A stretch of DNA of 6,142 nucleotides. Origin: an uncultured Coriobacteriaceae bacterium (GTDB lineage Bacteria > Actinomycetota > Coriobacteriia > Coriobacteriales > Atopobiaceae). The position numbers and the translations under genes are program-made. The stretch spans positions 1 to 6,142 of the forward strand of contig UQWE01000078.1 of NCBI GenBank assembly GCA_900544655.1, in the 5' to 3' direction. Shown here in pieces: positions 5,239 to 6,142 of this stretch (the stretch's first letter is position 1; every line of letters starts with the position of its first letter). The notes below the pieces were generated by a model. It saw nothing but the letters and a program-made list of their open reading frames with translations. It was not told where the DNA came from and did not search any database.

Positions 5239-6141
5239 CTAGAGATCTGCGGCGCCGGGGAGGCCGTGTGAGGTCTTGGCGCTGCGGGCGCCGTCTGCGA
5301 TGGCTCGCTCGAGGGCGCGCGTCGCGAGGATGCCCACCACGTCGACGGGCATCTCAACCTCACCGGTTGCCATGACGAAGACGGTGTCGCCGTCATTGGT
5401 CGTGTGGGTGGGGCGAATCGCGTGGGCATAGGCATCCGCCGCCATTTGAGCGACCTTCGTTGCCTGAGCCTTCGTGAGCTTGGCGTTGGTGATGACGCAG
5501 GAGATGGTCGTGTTCGTGCGCATGGGAGGCTGGGTGCTGCCGTCGTGGCCTGCCTCGAGGGGCATCCTCGCAGTCATGGAGAGCGCGAGGTCGCACTCGT
5601 CAACGAAACCCGCGCCCGTCTGGGAGCGCATGCCGGCGATGACCTCGCCCGTATCCGGGTCGACGACGTTTCCGCACGCATTGACGGCGGCAATGGCACC
5701 GCAGACGAGCGTGCCCGTCTGTTCGACGTCGGTCCCGAGGCCGGACTTCATTGCGAACGTGGGGCCGCCAAGCTTGCCGACGGTACATCCACAACCAACC
5801 CCGACATTGCCCCGGGGCAGCGGGACCGGCGGGTTATCGAGCGCGCGGGCGCATGCTGAGGCTCCGTCGTGCGCGGTGGGGCGCACGTGCGAGTTAGCGA
5901 AGGCTAGGTCGAAGAGGCATGCGCCAGATACGATTGGGACGACGCCAACCTGCACGTCAAGCCCGATGCCACGGCGCTCGAGTTCCTCGGCAACGCCAAC
6001 GGAGGCGGCCAGGCCATAGGCGCTTCCGCCAGAGAGCACGACGGAGTGCAGGACGTCGACCGTCTCCTCCGGGCGGAGGAGGTCCGTCTCTCGAGTGGCA
6101 GGGGGGCCGCCCCCGGCGGCTCCGCGCCCCCCGGCCAAAAC
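5239..6141 (-). CDS. P1-family (S58, DmpA-like) aminopeptidase/hydrolase, N-terminus beyond window edge
   Basis: The family is P1/DmpA peptidase S58, N-terminal-nucleophile-type enzymes that cleave themselves into two chains and act as aminopeptidases or amidases. The frame is open to the right edge, so the TTG at 6138 is probably not the start and some tens of N-terminal residues are missing. Numbering from that TTG, family landmarks are ATRETDLLRPEE (14-25), VVLSGGSAYGLAA (33-45), GVVPIVSGACLFDL (65-78), GNVGVGCGCTVGKL (110-123), GAIAAVNACGNVVDP (147-161), TNTTISCVITNAKLTKAQA (208-226) and IRPTHTTNDGDTVF (241-254). By comparison with the DmpA Gly-Ser cleavage site, self-cleavage is expected at Asn209-Thr210, making Thr210 the nucleophile. 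That is inference from motif alignment. Cys116 and Cys118 in GCGCTVGK are unusual, since many relatives have GTGATVGK. No membrane segment is evident. The HAD gene follows on the same strand. The true substrate is unknown. Confidence 0.93.
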   Translation of the reverse strand, partial: VLAGGRGAAGGGPPATRETDLLRPEETVDVLHSVVLSGGSAYGLAASVGVAEELERRGIGLDVQVGVVPIVSGACLFDLAFANSHVRPTAHDGASACARALDNPPVPLPRGNVGVGCGCTVGKLGGPTFAMKSGLGTDVEQTGTLVCGAIAAVNACGNVVDPDTGEVIAGMRSQTGAGFVDECDLALSMTARMPLEAGHDGSTQPPMRTNTTISCVITNAKLTKAQATKVAQMAADAYAHAIRPTHTTNDGDTVFVMATGEVEMPVDVVGILATRALERAIADGARSAKTSHGLPGAADL

Positions 6142-6142
6142 G

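Noticed and set aside
5404..6019. Two plus-strand open frames opposite the P1-family gene
   Set aside because: Both are antisense to well-conserved family motifs and have the Arg/Ala/Gly-rich composition typical of shadow frames.

Overview
The window reads as a stretch of chromosome from a GC-rich actinobacterium. My best guess is the class Coriobacteriia (the Olsenella/Collinsella/Atopobium group). That guess rests on the high G/C at third codon positions, the general look of the proteins and the gene pairing. It is an inference; nothing in the window proves the taxon.

Left half (1-3698, + strand): a compact housekeeping cluster, smc (3' part only), ftsY and ffh. SMC is the chromosome-condensing ATPase. 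FtsY is the receptor of the signal recognition particle (SRP) and Ffh is its protein subunit. smc and ftsY overlap by one base (TGATG) and are probably translationally coupled. ftsY and ffh are separated by 71 bp that carry a small palindrome and the ffh ribosome binding site. No ylxM-like gene sits between them. Directly after ffh is a convincing intrinsic terminator, so the transcription unit appears to end there and does not run on into rpsP as it does in many bacteria.

Middle (3699-4321): about 620 bp with no gene I can recognise. It is the least explained part of the window and is rich in repeats. It holds a foldable element with a closing helix and two internal hairpins (3709-3789), a spaced direct repeat (3889-3910 and 3938-3955), a perfect 17-bp inverted repeat enclosing 103 bp (3906-4042), and inside that an operator-like inverted repeat built on GCTAGC. 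A possible 59-codon reading frame with a plausible ribosome binding site starts at 4013, inside the enclosed segment. The segment could be an invertible element, the end of a small mobile element, a leader structure, or decayed sequence. The sequence alone does not decide.

Right half (4322-6142, - strand): two genes convergent to the smc cluster. A P1-family (DmpA-like, S58) self-processing aminopeptidase/hydrolase, cut by the right edge, lies upstream of a Cof-type HAD phosphatase, 54 bp apart and probably in one transcript. A strong GC hairpin without a U-tract follows the HAD stop codon.

Functionally, the left cluster couples chromosome organisation to membrane protein targeting: Ffh on the ribosome docks with FtsY at the membrane, each activating the other's GTPase. 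The right pair are enzymes of unknown physiological substrate. I see no defence system, prophage, CRISPR array or intact transposase. Any novelty is in the repeat-rich gap.
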